The notes beneath the pieces are model-generated. The model saw only the letters and a list, made by a program, of their open reading frames with translations, had not been told where the DNA came from and did not search any database. 64,000 nucleotides of DNA from Chryseolinea lacunae. GTDB taxonomy: Bacteria > Bacteroidota > Bacteroidia > Cytophagales > Cyclobacteriaceae. The stretch is from NCBI RefSeq assembly GCF_016735595.1, contig NZ_JAERRB010000001.1, forward strand, positions 744,001 to 808,000, given 5' to 3'. The position numbers were made by a program, and so were the translations under genes. Positions 9,401 to 18,834 of this stretch are shown here, one piece after another. The number at the start of each line of letters is the position of its first letter. The stretch's first letter is position 1.

Positions 9401-10626
9401 CTCAGTTTTAATGTTGCCAGTGCCAGAATTGCCAACAGTATGCCTACGATCCAGAACCGCACAACGATTTTGGACTCGTGAATGTTTTTCTTTTGATAAT
9501 GGTGATGCAACGGCGACATCAGGAATATCCTGCGGCCCTCACCGTATTTTTTCTTGGTGTATTTGAAGTACGACACCTGCAACATCACCGACAGAATTTC
9601 GATGAAGAACACGCCGCACAACACGGGGATCAATAACTCCTTGCGCACTGCCAACGCCAACACCGCGATGATGCCACCCAATGTCAAGCTTCCCGTGTCG
9701 CCCATGAACACTTGCGCGGGGTAGGCATTGTACCACAGAAATCCGAGGCACGCACCCACAAAGGCCGTACAGAAAATTACGAGCTCTGCCAGGTTGGGGA
9801 TGTACATGATGTTGAGGTAGCTACTAAAGTCGATACGACCCGAGAGGTACGCCAAAATTGCCAACGTTAACCCGATGATGCCCGAGGTGCCAGCCGCGAG
9901 TCCGTCGATGCCGTCGGTGATGTTGGCAGCGTTAGACACGGCGGTGATGATGAGGATCACCACCAGCACGTAGACGATCCACGTGTATTCCTTGGGCAAG
10001 AATGGAATCAGCTTGCTGTAGTCCATCTCGTTGTTCTTCATGAAGGGCACCGTGGTGGTGGTCGACTTCTTGTCTCTGAAGCGCAGGTTGCTTTCGTCGG
10101 CATCCTGCACGTCTTGTATTTCAATTCCCGAACGTGTTGCCGGCGTTACTTCGCGCACCACCACGTTGTCGTTGAAATAAAGTGTGAGGCCAACGATCAA
10201 TCCTATGCCTACCTGCCCGATAATTTTGAAGCGACCAGCCAGACCTTCTTTGTTCTTGCGGAACACTTTGATGTAGTCGTCCAGAAAACCGATCAGTCCC
10301 AACCAGCACGTAGTGATGATGAGCAGAGCCACATACACGTTGTCGAGTTTGGCAAACAAAAGCGTGGGCACCAGGATGGCCGCGATGATGATGATGCCGC
10401 CCATGGTGGGTGTCCCTTTTTTCTGAAGCTGGCCTTCGAGACCGAGGTCGCGAATGTCTTCACCTACTTGCTTTCTGCGCAGGGCGCTGATCAGATTTTT
10501 ACCAAAGGTGATGGTGATGAGCAAAGACAGGAATGCGGCCATACCAGCGCGGAAGGAGATGTACTGAAATACACCCGCTCCGGGTATGTCTAGTGAATCG
10601 AGATAGTCAAATAGATAATACAGCAT
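9397..10626 (-). CDS. mraY: Phospho-N-acetylmuramoyl-pentapeptide transferase
   Basis: Integral membrane enzyme that transfers phospho-MurNAc-pentapeptide to undecaprenyl phosphate, making lipid I. Visible motifs are the DDYIKV aspartates, [12 protein letters not shown] and MGDTGSL, followed by the C-terminal SPLHHHYQ segment. At 409 aa it is about 50 residues longer than E. coli MraY; the extra length is a hydrophilic insertion around residues 155-210 (about 10010-10160) with many charged residues, between two membrane helices. Confidence 0.97.
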   Translation of the reverse strand: MLYYLFDYLDSLDIPGAGVFQYISFRAGMAAFLSLLITITFGKNLISALRRKQVGEDIRDLGLEGQLQKKGTPTMGGIIIIAAILVPTLLFAKLDNVYVALLIITTCWLGLIGFLDDYIKVFRKNKEGLAGRFKIIGQVGIGLIVGLTLYFNDNVVVREVTPATRSGIEIQDVQDADESNLRFRDKKSTTTTVPFMKNNEMDYSKLIPFLPKEYTWIVYVLVVILIITAVSNAANITDGIDGLAAGTSGIIGLTLAILAYLSGRIDFSSYLNIMYIPNLAELVIFCTAFVGACLGFLWYNAYPAQVFMGDTGSLTLGGIIAVLALAVRKELLIPVLCGVFFIEILSVMLQVSYFKYTKKKYGEGRRIFLMSPLHHHYQKKNIHESKIVVRFWIVGILLAILALATLKLR

Positions 10627-10629
10627 TCC

Positions 10630-12093
10630 TTAGTTCTCAAATAGTTTCAACATTCTTTCCACCACCTCGCGGTCGTCGAACGGATATTTTACGCCCTTTA
10701 TTTCCTGATACGTTTCGTGTCCTTTTCCGGCAATAAGGATGATGTCGTTTTCCTTTGCCATCATGCATGCTGTCTTGATAGCTTCCTCGCGGTCGGCCAT
10801 CACCAGTGTTTTGCGTACTTCGGTCGGCATCACACCGGCCTGCATTTCTTTTATGATCTCCAGCGCATCTTCGTCGCGCGGGTTGTCTGAAGTAAGCACC
10901 ACCTTGTCGCTGAGGCGGCAGGCGATAGACGCCATGAGCGGGCGTTTTGTTTTGTCGCGGTTTCCGCCGCAGCCCACCACGGTGATTACTTGCTCTGCTC
11001 CTGTTCTGAATTGTGCTATCGTTTCCAATACATTTTTCAATGCATCGGGCGTGTGTGCATAGTCAACAATGGCCGTTACTTTCGAACCCGGCAACACCAA
11101 TTCAAATCTTCCCACAGCACCTTCGAGGGACGAGAGTTTTGTCAACACCTCGTCAGACTCTTCGCCCAACAACACGGCGGCACCATATACGGCCAAGAGG
11201 TTGTAGGCATTAAAGTCGCCGATCAACCGGAACCAAACATTTTTGCCACCGATCTCCAATTCAAGACCTTCAATGGAGTTGGTGATGATCTTGCCTTTGA
11301 AGTCTACCATCTTCTTCAACCCGAACGAATAGCGCGATGCTTTTGTGTTTTGCAACATCACCATGCCGCGTTTGTCGTCGGCGTTCACAATGGCAAATGC
11401 ATCGCTGTTGAGGTCGTCGAAAAATTTCTTCTTGGCCTTGATGTAGTTTTCAAACGTCTTGTGATAGTCGAGGTGATCGTGGGTGATGTTGGTGAACAAG
11501 GCACCGGCAAACTTCAACCCTGCAATGCGTTCCTGATCCACAGCGTGCGAGCTCACTTCCATGAACACGTGTGTGCATCCGGCCTCCACCATGCGCTGCA
11601 ACAATTCGTTGAGCTGAATGGGGTCGGGCGTGGTGTGTGTGGACGGCACCACTTCCTTGACGATACGATTCTCTACGGTCGACAACAAGCCTGCCTTGTG
11701 GCCCAGCGCATTGAACAGTTTGTAGAGCAATGTGGCCACGGTGGTTTTTCCATTCGTGCCGGTCACGCCCGTGAGCTTCACCTTTTCGGACGGATTGCCA
11801 TAGTAGTTCGACGCGATGATGCCCAACGCCTGCGCGCTGTTTTTCACGGTCACAAACGTCACCTTCTCGTTGATGGAGTCCGGCAGTAGTTCGCAAACAA
11901 TAGCGGTGGCGCCCAGGTCGATGGCTTTCGCGATGTACGCGTGGCCGTCGGACTGTGTGCCCTTCACTGCGATAAATAAAAAACCTGCCTGCACCTTGCG
12001 CGAGTCAAAGCATATGCCTTTCACTTCTCCATTCATGTCGCCATAGCTGGAGGTGAGTGAAACTTTATACAATATGTCTTTCAGTTCGCGCAC
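10630..12093 (-). CDS. murE: UDP-MurNAc-L-Ala-D-Glu ligase MurE, probably meso-DAP-adding
   Basis: Cytoplasmic Mur ligase that adds the third residue of the stem peptide. The ATP loop GTNGKTT is at 112-118. The substrate-selecting motif reads DNPR (in LTSDNPRDED), which in this family marks use of meso-diaminopimelate rather than lysine. Length is 487 aa. Start is GTG at 12093, 25 nt after ftsI; the next gene mraY follows after 3 nt. No murF lies between murE and mraY, unlike E. coli. Confidence 0.96.
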   Translation of the reverse strand: MRELKDILYKVSLTSSYGDMNGEVKGICFDSRKVQAGFLFIAVKGTQSDGHAYIAKAIDLGATAIVCELLPDSINEKVTFVTVKNSAQALGIIASNYYGNPSEKVKLTGVTGTNGKTTVATLLYKLFNALGHKAGLLSTVENRIVKEVVPSTHTTPDPIQLNELLQRMVEAGCTHVFMEVSSHAVDQERIAGLKFAGALFTNITHDHLDYHKTFENYIKAKKKFFDDLNSDAFAIVNADDKRGMVMLQNTKASRYSFGLKKMVDFKGKIITNSIEGLELEIGGKNVWFRLIGDFNAYNLLAVYGAAVLLGEESDEVLTKLSSLEGAVGRFELVLPGSKVTAIVDYAHTPDALKNVLETIAQFRTGAEQVITVVGCGGNRDKTKRPLMASIACRLSDKVVLTSDNPRDEDALEIIKEMQAGVMPTEVRKTLVMADREEAIKTACMMAKENDIILIAGKGHETYQEIKGVKYPFDDREVVERMLKLFEN

Positions 12094-12118
12094 GTGACGT
12101 TCTTCGTATTAAATTCTG

Positions 12119-14209
12119 TTATCCTAATTTTATAAAGATCCTGTTTCCACGGGCCACTCGCCCGCCGGGCAAAAGCGATTGTTGTTTCACCCTGCCTTTG
12201 CCCTCGTAGAAAACTTTCAATCCTGAGTTCTCCAATAAATACACCGCATCGCGGAAGGTCATGCCCATCACATCGGGTACCAAATTTTTGCCGGCAATGC
12301 TTTTTTTCCAGTTCACGCCGTTGCCTTCGCGCGACGAGCGCACCCACTCCTCTTCGGTTTGCGAGTGGCTTGATATGCCCAGCGAGTTGCACAGCATGGT
12401 GAGCTCTTGCTGGTTGCCGGCGCGAATCACCGGCAGCACATCCTGCAGCTTGAACTTGCGCACATCCATAGGCTGGTGCAGGTTGATGTCGCGGGCATAG
12501 ATGTTGTCGGCAATTTCCTTGAATACCGGGGCGGCCACGCTGCTACCGTACTGATACCATCCTCTAGGATTTTTGATGAGCACAATAGCGCTGTATTTCG
12601 GAGCGTGCGCAGGGAAGTAGCCCACAAACGAGGTGATGTACTTCTTGGTGTAGCGTCCGTTTTCCAAAATCTGCGCCGTTCCGGTTTTGCCGGCAATGCG
12701 GTAGTGTGTTCCTTTTATGTTCTTGGCGGTGCCTCGTTCCACCACGCCTTCCAGCAACAGCTTCATCTTGTCGAGTGTTTCGCTCGAGCAGATTTTGTTG
12801 TTCAGCACTTCCGATTCAAACTCTTCTTCTTCCTCATCGGCACGGCGCACCGACTTCACGAAAATCGGTTTGATCATTTTTCCGTTGTTAGCCACTGCGT
12901 TATACAACGCGAGGGTGTGCAACGGTGTGATCTCGAAGCCATAGCCATAGGCCATCCACGGAAGTGAAATGCCGCTCCATCCTTTTTGTCCGGGGCGTTT
13001 GATTTTGGGAGTGGGTTCACCGGCAATCTGCACACCGAGGGGTTGCGACAGTTTCAGTTGATCAACATAGTCCACAAACTTCTGCGGACGCAATCCAAAA
13101 TGCTTATCCACCAGCTTGGCCATTGCCACGTTTGACGAATGTTCGAAGGCGTCCTGCACCGACACCCGACCTAAACCACCTTCTTCGTGATCGCGCACGG
13201 TTTTATTGTAGAAGGTGTATTCGCCGTTGCCGGTGTCAATGCTGTCGTTCAATTCTACGGGGCTGTCTTCCAGCAGGGCAATCATGGTCACCAGTTTGAA
13301 AGTGGAACCCGGTTCGAACAGCTGACCCGTCACAAAGTTGAAGCGCTCCACAAAGTTTCCGTGGCCGTCGCTGCTGAGGTTCGAGATGGCTTTGATGTTG
13401 CCCGTGGCCACTTCCATCACGCACACCATGCCGTCGTCGGCGTTGTGTTGCAGCATCGCTTTGTGCAGCGCGGTTTCGGCCACATCCTGCAAGTTCACAT
13501 CGAGTGTGGTTTGCAGGTCGAGGCCCTCCACGGCTTTCACGTTGTTGGCGTCGAACACCGGCTTCCAGATGCCGCCGGCAATTTTTTGATAGTAGGCATA
13601 CCCGTCTTGTCCGCCCAGTTGTTTGTTGAAGCTGAACTCCAGGCCAACGCCTTTGTCGTTCTCATTGATATAGCCAATGGTGCGGCCGCTCAATCCGGAG
13701 AAGGGGCGATAACGCACGTCTATTTTTTCGAAGATGGCTCCACCGCGCAATCTGCCTTCGCGGAAGATGGGCCAGCGCATCATCACTTTCTTGTCTTGGT
13801 AGTCGATGTGTTTGCGGCTCAGGATAACGTATTGCTTGCCGGTGGCGCGCGCGTCTTTCAACATGCGCTTGTAGTCGGTTTTGGATTTGTCGCCAAAGAA
13901 GCGCGACAGGTGGCCGGCCAGCGAGTCGAGGCCGCTGTTGAACACTTCGTCTTTGGGCAGCGTGGCATCGAAGGCGATTTTATAGAAGGGCAGCGACGTG
14001 GCCAGCAAACTTCCGTTGTCGGAATAGATGTTGCCGCGGGTGGCTTTCACACGCTTGTAGTCAAAAGAAATCCGTTCGCCCATGGCGGCCCACTTCTCCC
14101 CCTCCACAAATTGAATGTGGCCTGTCTTCACCACCACGGCGATGGCAAACAGCACCACAAACAGAAATGCGATCCGTACTCTTAATAATATGGACTTCTT
14201 AATATTCAC
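12119..14209 (-). CDS. ftsI: Septal penicillin-binding protein FtsI/PBP3 with PASTA domain
   Basis: Bitopic transpeptidase that cross-links septal peptidoglycan with FtsW. It has one N-terminal membrane helix (about 10-27), a dimerisation/pedestal domain, and a transpeptidase domain with active-site SxxK motif (STFK, Ser about 302), SSN and KTGTAQ. The C-terminal 60 residues (VPDVMGMTFRDAVYLLEN) form a single PASTA domain, absent from E. coli FtsI. Length is 696 aa. The GTG start overlaps ftsL by 11 nt. Confidence 0.96.
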   Translation of the reverse strand: MNIKKSILLRVRIAFLFVVLFAIAVVVKTGHIQFVEGEKWAAMGERISFDYKRVKATRGNIYSDNGSLLATSLPFYKIAFDATLPKDEVFNSGLDSLAGHLSRFFGDKSKTDYKRMLKDARATGKQYVILSRKHIDYQDKKVMMRWPIFREGRLRGGAIFEKIDVRYRPFSGLSGRTIGYINENDKGVGLEFSFNKQLGGQDGYAYYQKIAGGIWKPVFDANNVKAVEGLDLQTTLDVNLQDVAETALHKAMLQHNADDGMVCVMEVATGNIKAISNLSSDGHGNFVERFNFVTGQLFEPGSTFKLVTMIALLEDSPVELNDSIDTGNGEYTFYNKTVRDHEEGGLGRVSVQDAFEHSSNVAMAKLVDKHFGLRPQKFVDYVDQLKLSQPLGVQIAGEPTPKIKRPGQKGWSGISLPWMAYGYGFEITPLHTLALYNAVANNGKMIKPIFVKSVRRADEEEEEFESEVLNNKICSSETLDKMKLLLEGVVERGTAKNIKGTHYRIAGKTGTAQILENGRYTKKYITSFVGYFPAHAPKYSAIVLIKNPRGWYQYGSSVAAPVFKEIADNIYARDINLHQPMDVRKFKLQDVLPVIRAGNQQELTMLCNSLGISSHSQTEEEWVRSSREGNGVNWKKSIAGKNLVPDVMGMTFRDAVYLLENSGLKVFYEGKGRVKQQSLLPGGRVARGNRIFIKLG

Positions 14210-14624
14210 CTTCTTCTACTTCAATCTTAAAGGGCGGTTTCAAACTTTCTTTTAATCCCAAGGGTTGAACTTTGCGGGCCACTTCCGATTGCTTGCTGGC
14301 AAACATGAGGTCGGCTTTCAATGTGGTATAGTCGGCGCGAAGATCTTCTACTTCGGCTTGTATGCTGTTGATCTGGCGCACGGTCTTTTCGGCATAGTGC
14401 GTGTTGCTGATGTAGATGAGCCCGAGGGTCATCACAAACAAGATCTTGGGCAAATACTGCACGGGGAAACCTTCTTCGAAATAGCTCTCCAGCTTCAGTT
14501 TTTTCTCGAGGTTCGAAAACATGCTGCTGCCCGCGACGCCCACAGCAGCCACCGGGTTCAGGTTGGTGTTTTTGCGGGGTGCCGCGTCTTTTATTTTAAA
14601 TTTGTTTTCGAACATAATGTTCAC
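14199..14624 (-). CDS. ftsL: FtsL-like cell division protein
   Basis: A 141-aa protein with a basic N-terminal half, one membrane helix (about 66-82, ILFVMTLGLIYISNTHYAE) and a following periplasmic heptad-like coiled coil (TVRQINSIQAEVEDLRADY). This is the FtsL layout, and its place between rsmH and ftsI is the standard ftsL place. FtsL is poorly conserved in sequence, so the call rests on architecture and context. The GTG start overlaps the rsmH stop as GTGA and the 3' end overlaps ftsI. Confidence 0.85.
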   Translation of the reverse strand: MNIMFENKFKIKDAAPRKNTNLNPVAAVGVAGSSMFSNLEKKLKLESYFEEGFPVQYLPKILFVMTLGLIYISNTHYAEKTVRQINSIQAEVEDLRADYTTLKADLMFASKQSEVARKVQPLGLKESLKPPFKIEVEEGEY

Positions 14625-15565
14625 CGTTCTTTTAACTTCTCTGCTATTCTCAACTTCGCGCTCCGTGCGCGACTGTTTTGTTCAATTTCTTCGGGCGAGG
14701 CTTCGATGGGCTTTCGACTCACGGCTGCAAAAGGTTTGATCTCGTTGCCGTAAAAATCTTTCTCCACCTCACCAAACACCTTTCCTTTGTTTATATAGTT
14801 CTTCACCATTCTGTCTTCCAGCGAGTGATACGACATCACCACCAGCCTTCCTCCTTCTGCCATCACTTCGCCGCATTGGTGCAAAAAATCTTCTAACGCT
14901 TTCATCTCGGCATTCACTTCGATGCGGAGCGCTTGAAACACCTGGGCGAAATATTTATTCTCCTTGCCCCGTGGGGCAATGGATTGCAATGCTGCTTTCA
15001 AATCTTCGGTGCGCGCGAAGGGTTTGTTGACCCGTTGCTGCACCACCATGCGGGCGGCCGTTCTGGCATTTTTCAGTTCGCCATACATGCCAAAGAGCTT
15101 GTGGAGTTCTTCTTCACTGTACTCGTTCAACACGTTGGCCGCCGTGGCCGATTGCGTCTGGTCCATGCGCATGTCGAGCGGGCCATCAAATCGTGTGGAG
15201 AAGCCACGCGCGGGCGAATCGATCTGGTGCGACGACACGCCGAGGTCGGCCAGGATGCCGTTCACGTGGGTTACGCCATTCAATTTCAGATACCGCTTCA
15301 TGTACATGAAGTTGGCTTGACAAAATGTGAAAGAACGATGCTCTATATTCTCTGCCTGTTGCCTGGCGTCTTCGTCCTGGTCGAAGGAGATCAGGCGGCC
15401 TCCTTTCAATTGGTCCAGAATTTTCAGGCTGTGTCCTCCGCCACCAAACGTCACATCCACATACACACCCTCCGGATCGATCTGCAATGCATCAATGCAC
15501 TCCTTCAACATCACCGGCCGGTGATAGCCACCGGTTGCTCCTTCTTCGGGTTTCTTTTTTGTCAT
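14621..15565 (-). CDS. rsmH: 16S rRNA (cytosine-1402-N4)-methyltransferase
   Basis: SAM-dependent methyltransferase that N4-methylates C1402 in the 16S rRNA P-site. YHRPVMLKE near the N-terminus, the SAM motif DVTFGGGGHS and the SYHSLEDRMVKN motif are typical of RsmH (MraW). Length of 314 aa matches the family. It is second in the dcw cluster, 128 nt after mraZ. Confidence 0.97.
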   Translation of the reverse strand: MTKKKPEEGATGGYHRPVMLKECIDALQIDPEGVYVDVTFGGGGHSLKILDQLKGGRLISFDQDEDARQQAENIEHRSFTFCQANFMYMKRYLKLNGVTHVNGILADLGVSSHQIDSPARGFSTRFDGPLDMRMDQTQSATAANVLNEYSEEELHKLFGMYGELKNARTAARMVVQQRVNKPFARTEDLKAALQSIAPRGKENKYFAQVFQALRIEVNAEMKALEDFLHQCGEVMAEGGRLVVMSYHSLEDRMVKNYINKGKVFGEVEKDFYGNEIKPFAAVSRKPIEASPEEIEQNSRARSAKLRIAEKLKER

Positions 15566-15693
15566 CGCGCTACGGTTCGGCTCATGTCTTTAAATCATAA
15601 AAGCTTTCCGGGTCCTGGCCCCTGGGCCGTTCCCTCGAAAAGACAATTCCTGCATGCGACTCGTACGTATCTTGAAAACCGGTGACAAACCCG

Positions 15694-16134
15694 TTATTCA
15701 TTCAAATACTTTTCGGCCAGCTTAGACAACTCACCCGGATCCTGGATCAGGTGCTTCTCGTAAACGGAAGGATTCCAAACCTCAACCTTGTTCCCCATCC
15801 CGACCAGGATCACGTCCTTGTCGAGCTGAGCATAGGCAAGCATGTTTTTCGGGATCACAAACCGCGCGTTGGCATCCAACTCTACGGTAGCGGTTCCCGA
15901 GAAGAAGTTTCGCTGGAGTTTGCGATACTCTTCATTAAACTCGCTCAAGCCTGAGATTTTCGAGAAGACCTTCTTGAACTCCACCATAGGGTAAATAATC
16001 AGGCATGGCTCGAACCCTCTCCGGACGACCAGCTCATTCCCCCCTTCGGGCAATTGAGCTTTAATCCGAGATGGCAGCACAAGTCTGCCCTTGGAATCTA
16101 GCTTACTCTCATATTCACTGGTGAAGAAAGTCAT
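15694..16134 (-). CDS. mraZ: Transcriptional regulator MraZ
   Basis: AbrB-like DNA-binding protein and usual first gene of the dcw operon, where it autoregulates the promoter in bacteria that have been tested. Two copies of the family DxxxR motif are visible: LDSKGRLVLPSR near residue 13 and VELDANARFVIPKN in the second half. Length is 146 aa. A run of three 10-bp repeats of the kind bound by MraZ lies upstream at 16181-16210. Confidence 0.96.
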   Translation of the reverse strand: MTFFTSEYESKLDSKGRLVLPSRIKAQLPEGGNELVVRRGFEPCLIIYPMVEFKKVFSKISGLSEFNEEYRKLQRNFFSGTATVELDANARFVIPKNMLAYAQLDKDVILVGMGNKVEVWNPSVYEKHLIQDPGELSKLAEKYLNE

Positions 16135-16163
16135 AGACGTAGTGGTTGTCTTTTTCTCCTAAG

Positions 16164-16193
16164 CAAACATATGTAATTTTATCCCACTTTCAA
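16164..16193 (-). promoter_or_regulatory. Bacteroidota-type promoter of the dcw operon
   Basis: Minus-strand -7 element TATGTTTG (16171-16164) matches the Bacteroidota consensus TAnnTTTG exactly; a TTG at 16193-16191 lies 19 nt upstream and can serve as the -33 element. The mraZ start codon is about 30 nt downstream of the -7 element. Confidence 0.7.
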
Positions 16194-16210
16194 CCACTTT
16201 GCGCCACCTT
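16181..16210 (-). promoter_or_regulatory. MraZ box: three tandem GTGG repeats
   Basis: On the minus strand the 30 bases read as three direct decamers: GTGGCGCAAA is preceded by AAG, then GTGGTTGAAA and GTGGGATAAA follow, all in phase at 10-bp spacing. This matches the GTGG/TGGG-type repeats with one-turn spacing described for MraZ in E. coli and Mollicutes. The repeats cover the -33 region of the promoter, which fits repression by MraZ. Confidence 0.75.
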
Positions 16211-16322
16211 TTTTCATTTTTCGGCACAATTAGACATAAAAAGCCCCCGAATCGCGCTTTTTAGCAGCCGAAACCGGGGAGGTAAATCGTTTGAAATCCG
16301 AAATCAGGGAATGAGAACCCGT

Positions 16323-17447
16323 CTAGAGATGGAGTTTTGCCAGTATTTCGGCCGTGTGTTCACCCAAATGAGGCGGTGGGAGAAAGTGGGAAACATTTTG
16401 AAGAGAAGGCTGGCCCACAAAGGTTTTCACCCCCAAACGATCGGCCGACCGAAGCAAAAGCTCAGCAGCCTCGGGGGTTTCGAAGACCTGTTGCAGATTT
16501 CGGATGAGGCCTGCTGGGATTTTCCGATGATTCAGGGCCTGGATCAGGGTGTCGGTTGATTGCCGGGCGATGTGTTCCTGCAACAGGGCGTTGAGTTTGT
16601 GGCGGTTGTTGACCCGGGCGACATTACTTATATAGAGTATGTCCTGCGCGAGAGGCAATATCCCCAACACGTCGCATAAGTCTGAAAACTGGCGGTCGCT
16701 GCCCACGGCCAGCATCACTTCGTCGCCGTTCTGGGTTTTGAAAATGTCGCCATAGGGCGCGATGTTGGGATGGGATGAGCCTTGCTTTTCGGGGAGCTTG
16801 CCACCCACCAGCCAGTTGGTGGCCTGGTTGGCTAAGGACGATACGGCCGCCTGCACCAGGGACACTTCTACAAAATCGCCTTTTCCGGTTTGTTGCTGAC
16901 GCAGCATGGCCAGCAGAATCCCCTCCTTTAAATGATGCGCGGCCAGAATATCAATCAATGCCACAGGCATTTTGAGGGAAGAACCACCGGGTTCGCCGTT
17001 CATGAACATGAAGCCAGCTTCGGCCTGGATCACGGCATCGTAGCCCACACGGGCATCGTGCGAGCCATAGCCGGTGATTTGGCCGTAGATGATTTTGGGA
17101 TTGATGGTTCGGAGGGTTTCGTAGTCCACCCCGAGTTTCACGGCGTCGCCCGGTTTGTAGCTGGCGATCACGAGGTGGCTAGCGGCGGCGAGTTGGTGCA
17201 CGGCGCTTCGGCCTTCGGGGGTGTCGAGGTGGAGGGTGATCGATTTTTTGCCCCAGTTCACGGCGCAGAAATAGGACGACCGGTCGTCGGTTTGTTCGCC
17301 AGCACTTTTCCAGGTGCGGGTCACGTCGCCACCCGTTGCCGGGTTTTCGACCTTGATCACTTCGGCGCCGAGTTCGGCAAAAAACTGGCCTACGCTGGGG
17401 CCGGCCAGCACAGACGCCAACTCCAATACTTTGAGGTGCTGAAACAT
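16323..17447 (-). CDS. CaiB/BaiF family class III CoA-transferase
   Basis: Cytoplasmic enzyme that moves CoA between carboxylic acids through an aspartyl-CoA intermediate. The N-terminal Rossmann segment VLELASVLAGPSVGQFFAEL and ENPATGGDVTR are typical; the catalytic aspartate is probably the one in VGYDAVIQAEAGF. Length of 374 aa is normal. The substrates cannot be told from the sequence. The gene stands alone between the dcw promoter and a divergent TlpA-like gene. Confidence 0.9.
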   Translation of the reverse strand: MFQHLKVLELASVLAGPSVGQFFAELGAEVIKVENPATGGDVTRTWKSAGEQTDDRSSYFCAVNWGKKSITLHLDTPEGRSAVHQLAAASHLVIASYKPGDAVKLGVDYETLRTINPKIIYGQITGYGSHDARVGYDAVIQAEAGFMFMNGEPGGSSLKMPVALIDILAAHHLKEGILLAMLRQQQTGKGDFVEVSLVQAAVSSLANQATNWLVGGKLPEKQGSSHPNIAPYGDIFKTQNGDEVMLAVGSDRQFSDLCDVLGILPLAQDILYISNVARVNNRHKLNALLQEHIARQSTDTLIQALNHRKIPAGLIRNLQQVFETPEAAELLLRSADRLGVKTFVGQPSLQNVSHFLPPPHLGEHTAEILAKLHL

Positions 17448-17554
17448 GATCTACATCGTTTGAACTGGCCGATTCCTTTCAAAATCCTTACTTCGCCTCA
17501 AATTGTAAATCATTTCTCGCATTTTTGTGTTTTGGCCTTTACAAAACCGTGAAA

Positions 17555-18811
17555 ATGAACAGAATTGTTATTGCTGCCCTCAGCATCGTTAGCCTGGCGG
17601 GATGTCTCGCAAAAAAGGAATCGGCACAAGCGCTGAAGACCGGTACGTGGCGCGCCACCATTGAAATTCAAGGCCAGCTTCTCCCCTTCAACCTGGAAAT
17701 TGAAAAAGACAAAGCCGATGGCTATGACATCTATATCCGCAATGCCGAAGAACGGTTGCTGCTGGACGAAGTGAACGTGACCGACGACTCCATTGATATT
17801 GTGCTGCACGTGTTCGACGCCAACATCAAAGCCCGCATCAACGGCGACACCCTGCAAGGTGAATTTATCAAGAACTACGAGAAAAATTATAACATTCCGT
17901 TTCAGGCCGTGTATGGCCAGCACTATCGCTACGAAAAAGATGCACGACAAGACAGCGTGCCCGACTTCAGCGGGAAGTATGCCGTGAACTTCATTCACGA
18001 ATCGGACACCACTGTTGCAGTAGGCATCTTCAAACAAACCGGCGATAGCGTGACAGGAACCTTCCTTACACCCACCGGCGACTATCGCTACCTGCAAGGC
18101 AACGTGGCCCATGGCATGATGCAACTGAGCGCCTTCGACGGCAACCACGCGTTCATCTTCACGGCCATCAAAACCAAAGAAGGCAAGCTGGCCGGCGAAT
18201 ACTACTCAGGCAAAACATGGATGGAATTTTGGGAGGGCGAGAAAAATGAAAACGCTGCCTTGCCCGATGCCGAAAAACTCACGTTCCTGAAAGAAGGATA
18301 CGAAACCATTGCCTTCAGCTTTCCGGATGTGACGGGAAAGAAAATCAGTCTCACCGACGAGAAGTATAAAAACAAAGTGGTGATCCTCCAGCTGTTTGGC
18401 ACATGGTGTCCCAACTGTATGGACGAAACCAAATTTCTTGCACCGTGGTATCGTGAAAACAAAAACCGCGGCGTAGAAATTATCGGCATGGCCTACGAAC
18501 GCAAAGACGACTTCACCTATGCCAGCACGCGTGTGAAGAAAATGGCCGAGAAGCTGAACGTAACATATGACTTTGTGATTGGCGGGACAAACGACAAAGC
18601 CAAGGCATCAGAAACCCTTCCGATGTTGAACCAGGTGGTGGCATTCCCTACTACTATCTTTATTGGCAAAGACGGCAAGGTGAAGAAAATTCACACCGGC
18701 TTTTCCGGACCGGGCACGGGTCTTTATTACGAGCAGTTTGTGCAGCATTTTAATGAAACCATCAATGAACTTTTGCGCGAGAATGCCACTTCTATGGTAA
18801 CACCTCAGTAG
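17555..18811 (+). CDS. TlpA-like thioredoxin-fold lipoprotein
   Basis: Probable periplasmic, membrane-anchored thiol-disulfide oxidoreductase. An N-terminal lipoprotein signal ends in LAGC (about residues 14-17 of [12 protein letters not shown]...). About 240 residues of beta-rich sequence similar to DUF4369-like N-terminal regions follow, then an AhpC/TSA-Redoxin fold with the active site WCPNC at 284-288. The ATG at 17555 is chosen because it places the lipobox correctly; the frame is open 10 codons upstream. In Bacteroidota such proteins serve cytochrome maturation or general reduction; the target here is unknown. Confidence 0.85.
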   Translation: MNRIVIAALSIVSLAGCLAKKESAQALKTGTWRATIEIQGQLLPFNLEIEKDKADGYDIYIRNAEERLLLDEVNVTDDSIDIVLHVFDANIKARINGDTLQGEFIKNYEKNYNIPFQAVYGQHYRYEKDARQDSVPDFSGKYAVNFIHESDTTVAVGIFKQTGDSVTGTFLTPTGDYRYLQGNVAHGMMQLSAFDGNHAFIFTAIKTKEGKLAGEYYSGKTWMEFWEGEKNENAALPDAEKLTFLKEGYETIAFSFPDVTGKKISLTDEKYKNKVVILQLFGTWCPNCMDETKFLAPWYRENKNRGVEIIGMAYERKDDFTYASTRVKKMAEKLNVTYDFVIGGTNDKAKASETLPMLNQVVAFPTTIFIGKDGKVKKIHTGFSGPGTGLYYEQFVQHFNETINELLRENATSMVTPQ

Positions 18812-18834
18812 CAAAAACCAGATTGAAGATACAA

